6,282 bases of DNA from a bacterium UBP3_UBA1247. GTDB taxonomy: Bacteria > UBA3054. Below, piece by piece: positions 5,431-6,282 of the stretch. The stretch covers positions 2,598 to 8,879 of the forward strand of contig DBWD01000138.1 in assembly GCA_002308555.1 (NCBI GenBank), given 5' to 3'. Every line of letters starts with the position of its first letter. Position 1 is the stretch's first letter. A program made the position numbers and the translations under genes. The notes below the pieces were generated by a model. It made no database searches and was not told where the DNA came from. It worked only from the letters and a program-made list of their open reading frames with translations.

Positions 5431-6282
5431 TTATTTGCCGACGCAAAATTCTCCAAAAATTATATCAAGTATTTCGTCCGGCGTCTTCCTGCCCGTTACT
5501 TCCCAAATATTTTCCAGGCCTTCACCCAAGTCGCAGGCCACCAGCTCGCTGAAGGCTTTCTTTTCCAAACCTTCCCGGGCCTTGCCCAGATTGGCGAGCG
5601 CCGACTTCAGCAGCTTTTCGTGCCTGGCCTTCAGAAGGATCAGGTCCTCGTGGTCTTTCAGTATCTCCTCCGCCTGCTTTCTCAGGAAATCCCTGATCTT
5701 GTCGATCCCTTCCCCGCTGAGGGAAGAGCAGGCCGGCAGGCCGTTCTCCGCAACGTTCAGGTCGCTTTTGCTGCTTACCGCCAGCAGGGGTTTCCTGGCG
5801 CTCCAGAAAGCGATCTCCTCCTTTTCCCTGGCGGTGAGCTTTTTGTTCCCGTCCACCAGCCACAATATGACGTCCGCCTCCTCCAGGTTCTCCCGGGCTT
5901 TCTCGACTCCAAGGGCCTCGATCTTGCCCTTGGCTTTCCTCAGACCGGCGGTGTCGGAGAGAATGACGCTGAGCCCGCCTATTTCCAGTTCACCTCGCAG
6001 CACGTCCCTGGTGGTTCCCGGTACTTGCGTGACAAGCGCCCGCTCCTCCCTGAGGAGGCAGTTGAAAAGGCTGGATTTTCCGGCGTTGGGGCGGCCGGCG
6101 ATGGCCGCTCGCAGCCCGTCCTTGACCTTGGCGGAGGTCTTGGCGTTTTTCAGTATATCCTTCAGGACCGCCTCGGCCTTCTTGAGCTCGGCCAGCCACT
6201 TTTCCCTGTCCTCGTCCACGTCCTCGGGAAACTCGATGGCGCCCTGCAGATGGGCGTAAACTTTGTTCAGGCTGTCCGCCAG
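5431..6282 (-). CDS. mnmE: tRNA-modification GTPase MnmE, C-terminal 283 residues (N-terminus outside window)
   Basis: MnmE works with MnmG to build the 5-(carboxymethyl)aminomethyl group on the wobble uridine of certain tRNAs. The frame is open to the window edge, so the N-terminal tetrahydrofolate-binding domain is missing and the true start is not visible; a GTG at 6219 is internal. In the fragment (residue 1 at 6282) the G-domain motifs are G1 GRPNAGKS (63-70, including the Asn that binds K+ in this family), G2 TTRD (90-93), G3 DTAG (110-113), G4 SKSD (171-174) and G5 SSLSG (186-190). The helical domain ends in the family hallmark FCVGK with catalytic Cys280. G4 has Ser where Asn is normal (NKxD). 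The stop lies 3 bases before the start of the tandem kinase gene, so the two are very probably one transcript. Confidence 0.96.
   Translation of the reverse strand: MADSLNKVYAHLQGAIEFPEDVDEDREKWLAELKKAEAVLKDILKNAKTSAKVKDGLRAAIAGRPNAGKSSLFNCLLREERALVTQVPGTTRDVLRGELEIGGLSVILSDTAGLRKAKGKIEALGVEKARENLEEADVILWLVDGNKKLTAREKEEIAFWSARKPLLAVSSKSDLNVAENGLPACSSLSGEGIDKIRDFLRKQAEEILKDHEDLILLKARHEKLLKSALANLGKAREGLEKKAFSELVACDLGEGLENIWEVTGRKTPDEILDIIFGEFCVGK

Noticed and set aside
5372..6259. A 295-codon plus-strand frame opposite mnmE
   Set aside because: It is Ser/Leu-rich and antisense to an unmistakable MnmE GTPase domain.
1..6282. CRISPR arrays, tRNA or rRNA genes, insertion sequences, or long direct repeats
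   Set aside because: None seen. The repeated character in the TPR gene is at the protein level (degenerate TPR units) and not a DNA repeat array.

Overview
The window is about 6.3 kb of GC-rich, densely coding bacterial DNA. A WaaP-type (lipopolysaccharide) kinase, an Rnf electron-transport subunit and an exported TPR protein suggest a Gram-negative, probably anaerobic or facultative organism. The RnfB is the long form with extra ferredoxin-like clusters, seen in Bacteroidota, Clostridia and relatives. A PVC-type lineage such as Lentisphaerota would fit, but that is a guess from gene style; no rRNA or other decisive taxonomic marker is present.

Layout: (1) 3-1199, minus strand: an exported protein built almost entirely of TPR repeats, with its C-terminus cut off by the window edge. 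(2) 1200-1345: a compact divergent promoter region. The TPR gene has a consensus-perfect sigma-70 promoter, and rnfB has an extended -10 promoter. (3) 1346-2179, plus strand: rnfB, alone between its own promoter and a terminator, with no other rnf gene in view. (4) 2285-2527, plus strand: an 80-codon frame that reads as the first and last transmembrane parts of an NCS2 uracil/xanthine permease joined together, i.e. an internally deleted remnant. (5) 2531-2593: a strong 18-bp bidirectional terminator plus a second minus-strand hairpin, separating convergent genes. (6) 2602-5427, minus strand: a 941-residue membrane protein with a large predicted extracytoplasmic domain and two WaaP/Kdo-kinase-like domains. 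The first lacks the catalytic Asp; the second keeps it. (7) 5431-6282, minus strand: the C-terminal two thirds of the tRNA-modification GTPase MnmE, whose N-terminus lies beyond the window. Only 3 bases separate it from the kinase gene, so the two are probably co-transcribed.

The genes do not form one obvious pathway. The most unusual items are the tandem kinase/pseudokinase receptor-like protein, the permease remnant and the orphan rnfB.
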